Positions 1-10,296 of a stretch of 64,000 nucleotides of DNA are shown piece by piece. This DNA is from Pseudomonas sp. MM223 (GTDB lineage: Bacteria > Pseudomonadota > Gammaproteobacteria > Pseudomonadales > Pseudomonadaceae): assembly GCA_947090765.1 (NCBI GenBank), contig OX352322.1, positions 4,881,501-4,945,500 on the forward strand, given 5' to 3'. The notes below the pieces were generated by a model. The model made no database searches. It saw only the letters and a list, made by a program, of their open reading frames with translations, and was not told where the DNA came from. Positions within the stretch are counted from its first letter, which is position 1. The number at the start of each line of letters is the position of its first letter. Made by a program: the position numbers and the translations under genes.

Positions 1-1
1 C

Positions 2-1693
2 GATGTCGGCAGCGGAGTGGATATAAAATTTGACTTGCCCGCACACTTGCGCAGAACTGGCACAAACGTTATATACTACCTTTTCTACGTCAGGGGCGGT
101 GTAGGTAACCCAACACAAAGTCCTCTAGCGTTTTTCAACGTCGACTTGACTTCGCCAGGACAGTTTGGCCTGCCCTCACTTGAAGTCAATTTCACCGCTG
201 ATGATGAACTGACAGAGGACAAACTCGAAGGCATTAAACCTAATCGCTTCTTGGCGACTACCATCCCCGGCTATGAAGGATTGGCCGCTGGAGATGTTAT
301 CAAAGCGTCGATAAGCGGAAACCTGGCTGACGGTAGCGTTTTTGAAATTCCCGCTATAACACCCAACCCGATCAGAATACTTTTCCCCGAAACAGCCTTT
401 CAAGGTATTGAAGACGGCGAGCATGAATTCACATATACCGTTAAGGATCGCGCGGGTAATGTATCCCCTGCATCTCCACCGCTAAAACTCTATGTGCGCC
501 TTAAGGGGGCTATTGGCGACCTTCGCAAGCCTGAGGTTCCGAAAGCCAACGACGGCATCATCAACGCTGCCGAAGCACGCGCCAAGCTACAAGTCATCAT
601 TCCTGAGCACTTGGGAGAACGCCCGATTTTACCGGATGACCAAATAGTGTTGGTGTGGGGGCAATTCCAGTCTGAACCGATCGATATCCCGCCCGGGCAG
701 GAAAACCGCCGAATCCCACTGACCATAGCATTCGAAGCACTTTACAAGGAGTGGAAAAGAGAAACAGACGGAGCCGACCGGGCAGTCGATACCGATGTTT
801 ATTACAAGATCGTTCGCGACCAGCGTCCCGCAGGCACCTCTGAAAAACTGCAAGTCCGTATCAACCTGTTCCACGTGGGCGGCGACCCGAGCCTGGACCC
901 GGACAACCTGCTGCACCCTAAACTCCTTGCAGCAGCGCTGGAATCGGCTTCTGGAAAGACTAACGAGATTCCGCCAGACGACTTCAATAACGCCAAAGAT
1001 GCCACAGTAAAAACGCCTTCAGTCAATTCGAACGGTGAGAGCATATTCTTAGCCGGAGACACGATAGACTTTTGGTATGGCAGTTACAATTTCAAACATC
1101 CTGTTAAAGCAGGGGAAGGTGTGAACGGAAAACCCATCGAGACAACATTACTGGGTAGCGCAATCAAAGCCGAGGGGACTGGCATCAAGTTCCTTGAGTA
1201 TGCCATTACTCGCGAAGTTGATGGCCCTACCGAAAATACTTCACAGGGTCCGCAGACACCGATATTTGTAGACGGCGATGGCGGCGGAACCGGGCCAGAA
1301 AAACCTCCAACTGGGAGTTACGACCCTCCCGAGTCCGCCACGCCCGAAGGCTATTACACCATACGCTTTATTAATGAACATGATATTTACTTCATCGCAC
1401 CCGCTTACGAAGGCAAGGCGGAAGGCGACATCATGACGCTTCAACTGATTCAGTACTGGGGTGCCCATCATGGTGAGGGGGAAACAAGATCGATTCCAGC
1501 TACGCTCATCACCGACAGAAAAACAGTCGAGAAAGGTGAAGAAGGGGAGGTTTGGAAAGTCTTGCTTCCCAAAGAAAAGTTATTGGCAGGTGAGGCGCTC
1601 AGTCACATGCACTCCATATGGACCGTTACCCGAAACGGTATTACCGAGCAGAGCGATTCACTCCCCCACATCCGGTTTCAAACCCAAGGATGA
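2..1693 (+). CDS. Uncharacterised modular (Ig-like?) protein, 5' end missing
   Basis: The frame is open to the left edge, so the gene begins outside the window. A GTG at 17 is in frame but has no ribosome site that could be judged. About 563 residues are visible. I recognise no named family. A motif of the kind YEGLAAGD, ILPDDQIVLVWG, IFLAGDTIDFWYG or YEGKAEGD recurs roughly every 120-135 residues (near residues 86, 205, 343 and 464 counting from the GTG). This suggests four tandem beta-sandwich modules. There is no membrane segment in the visible part. It is clearly paralogous to the next gene: both have a GGDP/GGRP-D segment before a proline-histidine stretch, and both end with a TVTR(N/D)G segment. 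Its composition looks less GC-rich than the ccm genes next door. Function unknown. A surface or secreted role is only a guess. Confidence 0.7.
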   Translation, partial: DVGSGVDIKFDLPAHLRRTGTNVIYYLFYVRGGVGNPTQSPLAFFNVDLTSPGQFGLPSLEVNFTADDELTEDKLEGIKPNRFLATTIPGYEGLAAGDVIKASISGNLADGSVFEIPAITPNPIRILFPETAFQGIEDGEHEFTYTVKDRAGNVSPASPPLKLYVRLKGAIGDLRKPEVPKANDGIINAAEARAKLQVIIPEHLGERPILPDDQIVLVWGQFQSEPIDIPPGQENRRIPLTIAFEALYKEWKRETDGADRAVDTDVYYKIVRDQRPAGTSEKLQVRINLFHVGGDPSLDPDNLLHPKLLAAALESASGKTNEIPPDDFNNAKDATVKTPSVNSNGESIFLAGDTIDFWYGSYNFKHPVKAGEGVNGKPIETTLLGSAIKAEGTGIKFLEYAITREVDGPTENTSQGPQTPIFVDGDGGGTGPEKPPTGSYDPPESATPEGYYTIRFINEHDIYFIAPAYEGKAEGDIMTLQLIQYWGAHHGEGETRSIPATLITDRKTVEKGEEGEVWKVLLPKEKLLAGEALSHMHSIWTVTRNGITEQSDSLPHIRFQTQG

Positions 1694-1728
1694 AAACTAA
1701 CGCCTGACGTGTACAGCAGGCACCTTGA

Positions 1729-1767
1729 AGGTGTACTTCGATTTGTATCGAAGTACGCCTTTTTTTT
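1729..1767 (+). terminator. Rho-independent terminator
   Basis: The arms GTACTTCGAT (1733-1742) and ATCGAAGTAC (1747-1756) form a perfect 10-bp stem with a TTGT loop. Pairing can be extended outward to about 1729-1760. A run of eight T follows at 1760-1767. It lies 35 bases after the stop of the left-end gene, so the two paralogous genes are probably separate transcription units. Confidence 0.9.
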
Positions 1768-2078
1768 CATAAACAGCGCCCCTGCCTAAAGGATGACGAC
1801 TGCATCAAGGTCGAAACTCTTGCAGGCTGCATAATGTGAGCGCGGCGGCGTTTGGCCATCACCGCTCGGCAATACACCTTCCCGACGCTACTGCAAGCGC
1901 ATACGAACTAGTATTTTTGCCAGGTTACAACTGCACCATTTTTTTCCATCATCAACCTGCAATCGCGTCGACACGCCTCACCATCAAAAGCAAGCGCGAA
2001 CCTGACATTCTGAATATTGGCAGCGCCAGCAGGCCCGCCCTTGTACTGATCCGCCAAAACCTAAATAGGGAAACAGCC
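1768..2078 (+). other. Intergenic region, no gene seen
   Basis: This is the leader between the two paralogous genes. The frame of the downstream gene stays open back to a GTG at 1836, giving a possible 760-residue form. The extra 81 residues are of low complexity and have no ribosome site, so I treat the stretch as non-coding leader. A promoter for the downstream gene should lie here, but I see no convincing -35/-10 pair. Confidence 0.4.
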
Positions 2079-4118
2079 ATGTCCAAGCAACTGTTCAACC
2101 TCCCCCGAAATCACGTCAACCGTCAGCATTCAGCCTGTCGTTGCGACAACCGCAAATCAATCCGTGTATCGACCTACGGAAAGAAAAAATTAGGCGCCCC
2201 GTACGGTCGTCTTGAGTTTGATGAGGCGCTCATGGCAGAACTGCCCGACGGCCATGAGCTGGAAAACTTGCTGCTTGCTAGCGCAGCAAACGACAATCTC
2301 GCGCTTACATTACAGCTATGGGGTGACGTCTACAGCGGTGACATTTTCGTCCTCTTGGTAAATGATGAAGAGGTAGGCGCAAGGATTAGAGTAGAAGATG
2401 ATGATCAACCTTCACTTCAACTTATACTCCCTGCTCCGCATCGAGAGGGTAATTACATCATCAGTTATACCCATTACCTCGACGGCACCACCCCTAAACC
2501 TGGCCCCACACAGCTTTTCACCGTCCTTCTAACTCCCCCAGGCGGGGATTCTCCGCCGCCACTTTACGTTACCGCTGATATTCGACTGGGCCTGACGAAG
2601 GACAAGCTTGAACCGCGAGGTGGTAAAAACTACCTGGCCACCGAAGTACATAACTATTCACACGAGATGCAAGGTGATACTTTTGCAGGACAGATCAATG
2701 GTGAGAAGGTTACGGTATTAGTCGAAACCGATACCGGGAAAACTTTATTGCTGTTCGCCGAAGACGATATCGTTCGATTTGAAGAACTCTCGCGCACGCG
2801 CAGCCCCCAAAACACCATGCTGGAATTTAACTACACTATCACTAGCCTGACCGGCCTCTCGTCAAACGATCCTGTTCCACTGGCACTTGAAGTACTCATT
2901 GCCGCCGCTATCCCAGACCTCAAGGAACCGAGCCTGTCTGCCAAAGTCGACCCCATCGGCGAAAAGGACGCGCGCAATAACCTGGAGATTATCATCCCTG
3001 CACATACGGGTGATAACAAAATCCTTCCAGGGGACACAATCATAGTATCCATGGGCGAATTCAATTTCCCACCCACTCCAATTCCCGATGACCAAGAAAA
3101 CAAAGAATTTTCTTTAACGCTGATGTTCAGGAATATCTATTTAGAGTGGGAGCGAGCATCGGCAGGGGCCAACACTGTGATTGCTACGGCCTTTTCTTAT
3201 ACCATCATGCGGGACACCCTGAAGGTTGGCACATCGGGGGAGATGAGTGTAGGCTTCAACCTGTTCATGGTCGGCGGCAGGCCGGACCTCGATAGCCAGC
3301 TCCCTCGTACACCACACCCTCAACTATGGAGGCCGACCCTTATGGGCAACAATGCCCATGGTATTCCTAACTACATTACCGAAACCGAGATGAACGCCAA
3401 GCTGCCCGCCACCCTCTGGATCCCCGGTTTCGACGTGAATGATCAACCCATCTTCGCCGCCAATGACCATGTAAAGATTTCTTATGATGGTGAAGTCGTC
3501 GTAGATGAACAAGTTGACCCTGCCGACCTCGATTCAGATAAGATGTTTAGCTTTACTCTAGACGGGGAAACAATTTACAGTCACGGTCTAGGCCCCATGC
3601 TCCTTGACGCATCTGTCACACGCGTTGTGGCTGGCGGCGCAAATAACACATCCTATATGGATTATACTGTTGTCGCCGTGGAAAACGTGGAAGACCTTCC
3701 AGCCAAGCCGGGCACTGGCACATATACACCTGCGACGGGGGATCCAAACTTCAGTCTTGAAGCCGATGTATACACGACCGCTTGGCTCCTGGAGCATGAG
3801 TTAACACTTACAATTGCTGCATATGATGGCATGGCCGAAGGCGACATCATTAATGTCTACGGCGAGCAATATCAGAATTTTGATCACAACGATGGTGAAG
3901 GAGACGCGGAACATCTCGTGGATGGCGACTTCCATGCTGATCACGTCGTCAAAAACACCGAAGTTGGAAGCAGTGCGGTGATCGACCTTCCAGTAGCGAG
4001 AATACTGAAGCCCAACACCCGAAGCCACTTGCACGTTACTGTGACCGTCACTCGTGATGGTAAAGAATCACGACCAAACAGCGATACACCTCTCATCAAG
4101 ATCAGCAGCCGCAGTTAG
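2079..4118 (+). CDS. Uncharacterised modular (Ig-like?) protein, paralogue of the left-end gene
   Basis: 679 residues starting MSKQLFNLPRNH. ATG at 2079 was chosen because AGGGA lies about eight bases upstream. A GTG at 1836 is in frame but poorly supported. No known family recognised and no signal peptide. Modules recur with the motifs YLATEVHNY, ILPGDTIIVSMGEF, IFAANDHVKISYDGE and AAYDGMAEGDIINVYGEQ, in the same order as in the upstream paralogue. This points to a tandem duplication followed by divergence. The stretch from KDKLE to about GGRPDLD aligns best by eye. The N-terminal 25 residues are basic and differ from the rest, which could be a targeting or export segment. It is followed by its own terminator. 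Function unknown. Confidence 0.75.
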   Translation: MSKQLFNLPRNHVNRQHSACRCDNRKSIRVSTYGKKKLGAPYGRLEFDEALMAELPDGHELENLLLASAANDNLALTLQLWGDVYSGDIFVLLVNDEEVGARIRVEDDDQPSLQLILPAPHREGNYIISYTHYLDGTTPKPGPTQLFTVLLTPPGGDSPPPLYVTADIRLGLTKDKLEPRGGKNYLATEVHNYSHEMQGDTFAGQINGEKVTVLVETDTGKTLLLFAEDDIVRFEELSRTRSPQNTMLEFNYTITSLTGLSSNDPVPLALEVLIAAAIPDLKEPSLSAKVDPIGEKDARNNLEIIIPAHTGDNKILPGDTIIVSMGEFNFPPTPIPDDQENKEFSLTLMFRNIYLEWERASAGANTVIATAFSYTIMRDTLKVGTSGEMSVGFNLFMVGGRPDLDSQLPRTPHPQLWRPTLMGNNAHGIPNYITETEMNAKLPATLWIPGFDVNDQPIFAANDHVKISYDGEVVVDEQVDPADLDSDKMFSFTLDGETIYSHGLGPMLLDASVTRVVAGGANNTSYMDYTVVAVENVEDLPAKPGTGTYTPATGDPNFSLEADVYTTAWLLEHELTLTIAAYDGMAEGDIINVYGEQYQNFDHNDGEGDAEHLVDGDFHADHVVKNTEVGSSAVIDLPVARILKPNTRSHLHVTVTVTRDGKESRPNSDTPLIKISSRS

Positions 4119-4152
4119 TAGGAAGTCCGTACAACACTGCAATTAGCTAATG

Positions 4153-4184
4153 AAGCACCTCGGCAAACGCCGAGGTGCTTTTTT
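4153..4184 (+). terminator. Rho-independent terminator
   Basis: A perfect 12-bp stem AAGCACCTCGGC / GCCGAGGTGCTT (4153-4164 and 4169-4180) with an AAAC loop runs into six T. It closes the transcript of the uncharacterised gene 34 bases after its stop. The complementary strand also ends in T-rich sequence after a mirror stem, so it may serve the convergent lipoprotein/ccm transcript as well. Confidence 0.9.
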
Positions 4185-4245
4185 ACATCCCTACCGCAGC
4201 ATCTGATCAACCCATTACGGCTGACCAATTGCCAACGCCTGAAAA

Positions 4246-4665
4246 CTACTGCCCAAAGGCCCGCCCCAAGCCACCCGGCACACCACTGCTGTCGGTGTCC
4301 TGCCAAGGCCCATCCGGGCTCAGCGACCAGCTCCAGCCATTGTCAAAACGGTAGTAGGTACGCTGCCGGTAGAACGTATTGGGCTTTTTCTCCAGCACAT
4401 ATACACCCAGCTTCGGGTCCCAGTGGCTGGCACCGCCCGGTGGCGGCGCAAAGCTGGCCGAGGTGCGCGGCATCGGCTTAGGGCTGGTGGCCGGTTTGCT
4501 CGGCTGGGTGGACGGCTGCCCACCCGGCAACGGTTTGACCACCGGCCCCTTGTGCGGCGGCACCGTTTCGATCGGCGGTGCGGGCTGCTCGTACGGCTCA
4601 TGCACCGTACACGCAGACAAACCCAGGGCCAGGGTAATCAGGGCTAGGCGGACGGTGCTGTGCAT
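4246..4665 (-). CDS. Small proline-rich lipoprotein, function unknown
   Basis: 139 residues. The N-terminus MHSTVRLALITLALGLSAC is a lipoprotein signal with lipobox LSAC (Cys19). A proline- and threonine-rich linker follows to about residue 70. The folded part contains WDPKLGVYVLEKKPNTFYR and a tryptophan-rich tail with WSWSLSPDGPW. This WDxxxGxYxxxxxxxxYYR arrangement is seen in small YXWGXW-type and related outer-membrane lipoproteins, but I cannot assign a family firmly. It starts 12 bases after ccmI and is likely the last gene of the ccm operon. A direct role in haem handling is not shown. Confidence 0.75.
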   Translation of the reverse strand: MHSTVRLALITLALGLSACTVHEPYEQPAPPIETVPPHKGPVVKPLPGGQPSTQPSKPATSPKPMPRTSASFAPPPGGASHWDPKLGVYVLEKKPNTFYRQRTYYRFDNGWSWSLSPDGPWQDTDSSGVPGGLGRAFGQ

Positions 4666-4677
4666 GGCATTGCTCTC

Positions 4678-5874
4678 TTACGGGTCGGGGCTGTCGATGG
4701 TCAGGCGCTGGGTAGCCTGGGTGGCGCTGGGCAGTGGTGCGCCCTGGCCAATCCACTCGCCATGGGTGGGTTGGCCAGCGCGTGATACGCGTGCAACCAG
4801 TTGGACTTCGGCAAATTGCGACAGTTTCATCTGCGGCATCATCGCGTCAGCATCCGTCAGCTCCACCTCGATCGGCAACTGCGCCACCGTCACCCGCTTG
4901 GCCGCCAATGGCATAGGCGGGCCATTGCTGGCGCGGGCGAAGATGAACACCGTGTCGTCTGGCTTGACCTTGTCCTTCAGCGCCGCCGCCAGCTCCACCC
5001 GCACCTTCAAGCGGGCTGCCACAGGTGCAGGCTCCGCAGCCTGCGCTGGCGAACCACCCAGGCGCTCGGTAGCGCGGTCGATACCACCTTGCAAGGCTGC
5101 ACGCGATGCATCGCCCTCCGGCAGCTGCGCCAGCAGGCGCTTCCAGTAGTCGATGGCTTCCTGGTAACGCTCGCCTTCAAAGGCAGCAATACCACGCAGG
5201 CCCAGGCTGGTCACTTCGTTGGGGTCGGCTTTCAGGGCTTCATCCGTCAGCGCCTGCAACTGCGGGCTCCACTGTTTGTTGGCGGCAAAGTACAAGGCCT
5301 GGGCCCACTGCCCCAACAGCTCGGGCTGGCGCCCTGCCAGGGCCACGGCCCGCTCGAAGGTGCGCGCGGCATCGGCCGGGCGCTGCTCGGCCATGTAGGC
5401 ACGGCCCAGGAAGTACAAGGCCTCGGCCGAATCCGGCTGGGCCTGCACCACACGTTCCAGGCGGGTGGTCATTTCTTCCATCGACTTGGGCGCCTCGGCA
5501 AACTCCTGGGTCAGGGCCACTTTGTCTGCCGCACCAAAATGCAGGTAAAGCCCTAGCGCCATCAGCGGCACCAGCACCGCCGCCAGCAGCGGCAGGGCCT
5601 TGCCCAGGTGGCCTTGGCGCAGGGGCTCGGCGCCTTCGGTATCGGCCAGCAGTTCGCGGGCGGCTTCGTCACGGCCCTTGGCCATTTGCGCTGCATCCAG
5701 CACACCGGCTGCCTGCTGGGTTGCCAGCTCGGCAACGCGCTCCTGGTACAGGGCTACGTTCAGGGCGGTGCGGTCTTCTTCCTGCTGGCGGCGACGGCCA
5801 CGCAGGATCGGGATCAGCAAAAAGCTGAGGGCAGCGAGCAGCAACAGGCCCGCGCTAAGCCAGAATTCAATCAT
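4678..5874 (-). CDS. ccmI: Cytochrome c maturation protein CcmI (CycH), apocytochrome chaperone
   Basis: 398 residues from [13 protein letters not shown] longer reading from 5958 adds residues with no match and runs deep into ccmH. The protein has two N-terminal membrane segments (about 4-20 and 95-115), then a periplasmic TPR region beginning near residue 130 (motifs [20 protein letters not shown] and [20 protein letters not shown]), and a C-terminal beta domain with [24 protein letters not shown]. CcmI holds the C-terminus of apocytochrome c for haem attachment with CcmF and CcmH. It overlaps ccmH by 8 bases, showing translational coupling. Length and order match the gamma-proteobacterial System I operon. 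Confidence 0.95.
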   Translation of the reverse strand: MIEFWLSAGLLLLAALSFLLIPILRGRRRQQEEDRTALNVALYQERVAELATQQAAGVLDAAQMAKGRDEAARELLADTEGAEPLRQGHLGKALPLLAAVLVPLMALGLYLHFGAADKVALTQEFAEAPKSMEEMTTRLERVVQAQPDSAEALYFLGRAYMAEQRPADAARTFERAVALAGRQPELLGQWAQALYFAANKQWSPQLQALTDEALKADPNEVTSLGLRGIAAFEGERYQEAIDYWKRLLAQLPEGDASRAALQGGIDRATERLGGSPAQAAEPAPVAARLKVRVELAAALKDKVKPDDTVFIFARASNGPPMPLAAKRVTVAQLPIEVELTDADAMMPQMKLSQFAEVQLVARVSRAGQPTHGEWIGQGAPLPSATQATQRLTIDSPDP

Positions 5875-6343
5875 GGGTCTGTTCTTTATCCAGCAGTTTG
5901 GCGAGACGCTCGCGTTCTTCGGCAGACAACTCACTACCGCCCTGCACGGCCGTGCCACGGCGCCGGCGCACGATCACCGCCAGCACCACAAAGCCACCGG
6001 CCAGCAAGATGCCCGGGCCGAACCACAGCAGCCAGGTACGCCCGCTGAGCGCCGGCTTGTAGCGCACAAAGTCGCCATAGCGGTCGACCATGAAGTCGAC
6101 GATCTGCTGGTTGCTCTTGCCCTCGCCCAGCATGCGGAAGATTTCCCGGCGCAGGTCGGCGGCAATCGGCGCGTTGGAGTCGGCAATGTCCTGGTTCTGG
6201 CACTTGGGGCAGCGCAGTTCCTTGGTCAGTTGCTGATAACGCTCGCGCTCGGCGTCGTCGCGGAACTGGTAGGTGTCGATGGCCGCCTTGGCCACGCCGG
6301 CCAGGCTCATGCCCAGCACGGCGGCTGCCAGCCAACGCCTCAT
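5867..6343 (-). CDS. ccmH: Cytochrome c maturation thiol-disulfide oxidoreductase CcmH (CycL)
   Basis: 158 residues with a cleavable signal ending near AKA (about residue 20). The family signature [16 protein letters not shown] carries the redox pair Cys45 and Cys48, and a C-terminal membrane anchor lies near 105-125. CcmH reduces or holds the apocytochrome CXXCH thiols in the periplasm before haem ligation. This is the short, separate CcmH form of pseudomonads; the TPR part found in E. coli CcmH is encoded here by ccmI. The ATG overlaps the ccmG stop by 4 bases. Confidence 0.96.
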   Translation of the reverse strand: MRRWLAAAVLGMSLAGVAKAAIDTYQFRDDAERERYQQLTKELRCPKCQNQDIADSNAPIAADLRREIFRMLGEGKSNQQIVDFMVDRYGDFVRYKPALSGRTWLLWFGPGILLAGGFVVLAVIVRRRRGTAVQGGSELSAEERERLAKLLDKEQTHD

Positions 6344-6876
6344 GGCCTGGCCTCATCGACCAGGCCCTGATACAGCGGTGCCAACTGCTCACGCCACACA
6401 GTGGCGTCGACAATGCCCACGTGCTTGTAGCGGATGATGCCCTTGGCGTCGATCAGGAAGGTTTCCGGCGCGCCGTACACGCCCAGGTCCAGGCCCAGGC
6501 TGCCCTGCTCGTCGCGGATGTCCAGCTGGTAGGGGTTGTGGAACTCGGCCAGCCATTTAAGCGCGGCGGCGTTGTCGTCCTTGTAGTTGACCCCGTGTAT
6601 CACCACGCCCTGCTGCGCCAGCTGGTTCAGGTACGGGTGCTCCACCTTGCACGACGGGCACCAGGTGGCCCACACGTTGACCAGTGCCGGGCGGCCCACC
6701 AGGTCGGCCTGGGTCAGGGTACGGTCGCCCTGGGTCGAAGCCAGGGTAAACGCAGGGAACGGTTTGCCGATCATTGCCGAAGGCAGCTCGTCGGGCTTGA
6801 GGAACAGCCCTTTGTAGAGGAACACCGCCACCAGCAGGAACACTGCCAGGGGGACTACCATGATCCAACGCTTCAT
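6340..6876 (-). CDS. ccmG: Thiol-disulfide interchange protein CcmG (DsbE)
   Basis: 178 residues. One N-terminal membrane anchor (residues 4-22) precedes a periplasmic thioredoxin fold. The active site is WATWCPSC (Cys73 and Cys76) and the cis-proline region is YGAPETFLID. CcmG passes electrons from DsbD/CcdA to the apocytochrome or CcmH. It overlaps ccmF (6873-6876) and ccmH (6340-6343) by 4 bases on each side, which is the ATGA arrangement used throughout this operon. Confidence 0.97.
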   Translation of the reverse strand: MKRWIMVVPLAVFLLVAVFLYKGLFLKPDELPSAMIGKPFPAFTLASTQGDRTLTQADLVGRPALVNVWATWCPSCKVEHPYLNQLAQQGVVIHGVNYKDDNAAALKWLAEFHNPYQLDIRDEQGSLGLDLGVYGAPETFLIDAKGIIRYKHVGIVDATVWREQLAPLYQGLVDEARP

Positions 6877-8861
6877 GCAGCTGCTCCAGACACGCCCAGG
6901 GCATCACGTACCCGGGTCTTGACCTTGACGCGGTAACGCCGGTCGAGGGCCGCCAGCAACCCGCCCAGGCCGGTCAGCAGACCGCCCAGCCAGATCCAGC
7001 GAACGTAAGGCTTGATGTGTACGCGCACGGCCCAGGCGCCGTTTTCCAGCGGCTCGCCCAGGGCGACGTACAGGTCGCGGGTAAAGCCGGCGTCGATGCC
7101 GGCTTCGGTCATCATCGACTGCTGCACGGTGTACAGGCGCTTTTCCGGGTGCAGGGTGGTTATTTCACGGCCATCGCGGCTGACCACCACGGTGCCCTTG
7201 TCGGAGATGAAGTTCGGCCCTTCGAAGTGCTTGGCGCCCTGGAACAGGAAGTGGTAGCCGCCCAGCTCCACGCTTTCGCCCGGGGCCATGCGCAGGTCGC
7301 GTTCGGCGCTGTTGTTGCTCGACAGCACCACACCCAGCGCACACACCGCCAGGCCCAGGTGCGCCAACTGCATGCCCCAGTAGCTGCGGCCCAGGCCAGG
7401 CAGGCCCTTCAGCAGGCCTTTGTGGCGGGTTTTGTCGAGGATGTCGCGCAGCCCGCCCAGCACTACCCAGGCAGCCAGGGCGAAGGCGGTCAGGGTCGGC
7501 CAGTCAAAGTCATCGACGATAAAGCCGGCCACCGGGGCCAGGATGGCACTGCCGATCAGCACCGGGGTCATCATGCTGGCCAGCCATTTGCCCGGGGTGT
7601 CCTTCCAGCGCACCACCACGCCCACGCTCATTACCACCATCAGCAATGCCATCAGCGGCAGGAACAAGGCATCGAAGTACGGCGGGCCGACTGACAGCTT
7701 GGCCCCGGTGAGGGCATCCAGCACCAGCGGGTACAGGGTGCCGAGCAGAATCATCGACGCGGCCACCACCAGCACCAGGTTGTTGGCCAGCAGCAGCGTC
7801 TCGCGTGACCACAGGGCAAAGCCGACCTGGCTCTTGACTACCGGTGCGCGCAAGGCGAACAGGGTGAGCGAACCACCCACCACGAACAGCAGGAAGAACA
7901 GGATGAAAATGCCCCGCGACGGGTCTGCGGCAAAGGCGTGCACCGAGGTCAGCACGCCAGAACGTACCAGGAAGGTACCCAGCAGGCTCAGCGAGAAGGC
8001 AGCAATGGCCAGCAGTACGGTCCAGCTTTTGAACACCCCACGCTTTTCGGTCACCGCCAGCGAGTGGATCAGCGCCGTGCCCACCAGCCAGGGCATGAAC
8101 GAGGCGTTTTCCACCGGGTCCCAGAACCACCAGCCACCCCAGCCCAGCTCGTAGTAGGCCCACCACGAGCCCAGGGTGATGCCCACGCCCAGGAAGGCCC
8201 AGGCGACGATGGTCCACGGCCGTGACCAGCGTGCCCAGGCCGCGTCCAGGCGGCCGCCGAGCAAGGCGGCGATGGCGAAGGCAAAGGCCACCGAGAAGCC
8301 CACGTAGCCCATGTACAGCATCGGCGGGTGCACGATCAGGCCAAAGTCCTGCAACAGCGGGTTGAGGTCGCGACCGTCGGTGGGCACTTGCGGCAGCAGG
8401 CGCTGGAACGGGTTGGAGGTGATGATCAGGAAGCTCAGGAAGCCCACGCTGATCATGCCCATCACTGCCAGCACGCGGGCCAACATCACCTGCGGCAACT
8501 GACGCGAAAACACCGACACGGCAAAGGTCCAGCCGCCCAGGATCAGCGCCCACAGCAGCAACGAACCTTCGTGGGCGCCCCACACGGCGCTGAACTTGTA
8601 GTACCAGGGCAAGGCGCTGTTGGAGTTGCTGGCCACGTAGGCGACCGAGAAGTTGTCGGTCATGAAGGCATGGGTCAGGCAGGCGAAGGCGAAGGCCAGG
8701 AAGGCAAATTGCCCCCAGGCTGCCGGCCGCGCCAGGCTCATCCACAGGCTGTCGCCACGCCAGGCGCCGAGCAGCGGCACGCTGGCCTGCACGACGGCAA
8801 AGCAGATGGCCAGGATCATCGCCAGCTGGCCCAGTTCGGGGATTACCAGCGCGGCGTTCAT
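6873..8861 (-). CDS. ccmF: Haem lyase subunit CcmF
   Basis: 662 residues, the usual length for the family, with many membrane segments. The tryptophan-rich haem-handling loop [18 protein letters not shown] is near residues 225-245. Conserved periplasmic regions with VTSNPFQR and [12 protein letters not shown] are present. The large soluble loop before the last membrane segment contains [13 protein letters not shown]. CcmF with CcmH/CcmI forms the enzyme that ligates haem, delivered by holo-CcmE, to apocytochrome c. No break was seen across its length. Confidence 0.97.
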   Translation of the reverse strand: MNAALVIPELGQLAMILAICFAVVQASVPLLGAWRGDSLWMSLARPAAWGQFAFLAFAFACLTHAFMTDNFSVAYVASNSNSALPWYYKFSAVWGAHEGSLLLWALILGGWTFAVSVFSRQLPQVMLARVLAVMGMISVGFLSFLIITSNPFQRLLPQVPTDGRDLNPLLQDFGLIVHPPMLYMGYVGFSVAFAFAIAALLGGRLDAAWARWSRPWTIVAWAFLGVGITLGSWWAYYELGWGGWWFWDPVENASFMPWLVGTALIHSLAVTEKRGVFKSWTVLLAIAAFSLSLLGTFLVRSGVLTSVHAFAADPSRGIFILFFLLFVVGGSLTLFALRAPVVKSQVGFALWSRETLLLANNLVLVVAASMILLGTLYPLVLDALTGAKLSVGPPYFDALFLPLMALLMVVMSVGVVVRWKDTPGKWLASMMTPVLIGSAILAPVAGFIVDDFDWPTLTAFALAAWVVLGGLRDILDKTRHKGLLKGLPGLGRSYWGMQLAHLGLAVCALGVVLSSNNSAERDLRMAPGESVELGGYHFLFQGAKHFEGPNFISDKGTVVVSRDGREITTLHPEKRLYTVQQSMMTEAGIDAGFTRDLYVALGEPLENGAWAVRVHIKPYVRWIWLGGLLTGLGGLLAALDRRYRVKVKTRVRDALGVSGAAA

Positions 8862-9313
8862 GGCTTGGCCTCCGTGCCGGCAGCGGCCTGGCCGCTTTCC
8901 TTCAGGGCCTTGGTGACTTCGGGCGGCATGTACTTCTCGTCATGCTTGGCCAGCACTTCATCGGCCACTACCACGCCTTCGGCGTTGACCTTGCCCAGGG
9001 CGACAATGCCCTGCCCTTCGCGGAACAGGTCGGGCAGGATGCCGCGATAGGTAATGGGCACCGACTTGTTGAAGTCGGTGACCACAAAGCGCACGTCCAG
9101 CGAGTCGGCCGAGCGCTGCACCGAGCCCTTCTCGACCATGCCGCCGGCGCGGATGCGGGTGTCGTGCGGCGCTTCACCGTTGGCGATCTGGGTGGGCGTG
9201 TAGAACAGGTTGATGTTCTGCTGCAATGCGCTCAAGGCAAAGCCGACGGCAACCCCGACACCGGCCAGCAGGCCGACGATGAGCAACAGGCGTTTCTTGC
9301 GCTGCGGATTCAC
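8858..9313 (-). CDS. ccmE: Haem chaperone CcmE
   Basis: 151 residues from a GTG start ([14 protein letters not shown]). This start gives the typical four-base overlap with ccmD and puts a basic residue cluster just before the membrane anchor (about 8-28). The haem-binding signature [12 protein letters not shown] has the covalent ligand His124 and Tyr128. CcmE takes haem from the CcmABCD complex and carries it through the periplasm to CcmF. A reading from 9430 would add 39 unrelated residues lying inside ccmD. Confidence 0.95.
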   Translation of the reverse strand: MNPQRKKRLLLIVGLLAGVGVAVGFALSALQQNINLFYTPTQIANGEAPHDTRIRAGGMVEKGSVQRSADSLDVRFVVTDFNKSVPITYRGILPDLFREGQGIVALGKVNAEGVVVADEVLAKHDEKYMPPEVTKALKESGQAAAGTEAKP

Positions 9314-9486
9314 TGGTTGTTCTCCCGGCGCAAACGGCGCGCCTCTTCTTGCAGGTAGCGACGGCGGGCCAGCAGCGGCGCGGCAACATTCAGCGCCAGC
9401 ACCGCCAGGCAGATGCCATAGGCCGACCACACGTACAGGCCATGGTGGCCCATGGCGAGAAAGTCACCGAAGGTGGCAAAGCTCAT
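9310..9486 (-). CDS. ccmD: Haem exporter accessory protein CcmD
   Basis: 58 residues from [17 protein letters not shown] single membrane helix (about 17-37) with the family pattern [12 protein letters not shown] is followed by a basic tail [16 protein letters not shown]. CcmD stabilises the CcmABC-holo-CcmE complex and is needed to release CcmE. It overlaps ccmC and ccmE by four bases each. The start at 9486 was chosen over 9534 because the longer form lies inside ccmC and has no family match. Confidence 0.94.
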   Translation of the reverse strand: MSFATFGDFLAMGHHGLYVWSAYGICLAVLALNVAAPLLARRRYLQEEARRLRRENNQ

Positions 9487-10250
9487 TGTGCGGCCCTCCG
9501 CCCCAGGCTGTTCAACACTTCGTCCTTGACCCAACTGGCGCGCGCCTCGCGCTTGAGCACTTCAAGGCGCATGCGTAGCAACAGCACCGCGCCGAAGAAG
9601 CAGTAGAAACCCAGCGCCGTGCACAGCAACGGCAGCCACATTTCGGCGGGCATCGCCGGCTTTTCGGTAAGGGTGAAGGTGGCGCCCTGGTGCAGGGTGT
9701 TCCACCACTCCACCGAATACTTGATGATCGGGATATTCACCACGCCGACAATCGCCAGCACCGCGCAGGCCTTGGCCGCACTGTCACGATTACTGATTGC
9801 CTGGCCCAGCGCAATAATGCCGAAGTACAGGAACAGCAAAATGAGCATGGACGTAAGGCGGGCATCCCACACCCACCAGCTGCCCCAGGTCGGCTTGCCC
9901 CAGATGGCGCCGGTCACCAGCGCCACGGCGGTCATCCAGGCGCCGATGGGCGCGGCGCATTGCAGGGCGACGTCGGCCAGTTTCATCTTCCACACCAGCC
10001 CCACCACCCCGGCCACCGCCAGCAGCACGTAGCAGGACTGCGCCAGCATCGCCGCCGGCACGTGAATGTAGATGATGCGGAAGCTGTTGCCTTGCTGGTA
10101 GTCCTGGGGGGCGAACGCCAGGCCCCAGGTAATGCCGACCAGCAACAGCAGCACGGCAGCGCCGGCCAGCCATGGCAGCATGCGGCCGCTGATGGCATAG
10201 AACCATTTCGGGGAGCCCAGCTTGTGGAACCACGTCCAGCTTATTTTCAT
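9483..10250 (-). CDS. ccmC: Haem transporter subunit CcmC
   Basis: 255 residues from [18 protein letters not shown], with six predicted membrane segments. The tryptophan-rich motif [17 protein letters not shown] (near residues 125-142) binds haem and hands it to CcmE. Conserved histidines flank it (IYIHVPAA and WWNTLHQG). A longer reading to 10307 adds 19 residues with no support. The spacing of 46 bases to ccmB is the largest gap within this operon. Confidence 0.96.
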   Translation of the reverse strand: MKISWTWFHKLGSPKWFYAISGRMLPWLAGAAVLLLLVGITWGLAFAPQDYQQGNSFRIIYIHVPAAMLAQSCYVLLAVAGVVGLVWKMKLADVALQCAAPIGAWMTAVALVTGAIWGKPTWGSWWVWDARLTSMLILLFLYFGIIALGQAISNRDSAAKACAVLAIVGVVNIPIIKYSVEWWNTLHQGATFTLTEKPAMPAEMWLPLLCTALGFYCFFGAVLLLRMRLEVLKREARASWVKDEVLNSLGRRAAQ

Positions 10251-10296
10251 CAGGGTACATCCAGGGTATTGGCCGGGCTTGAGAGCCCGGGACTCG

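Noticed and set aside
1836..2078. N-terminal extension of the second uncharacterised gene from GTG 1836
   Set aside because: No ribosome site, and the extension does not look like the rest of the protein. ATG 2079 has AGGGA upstream.
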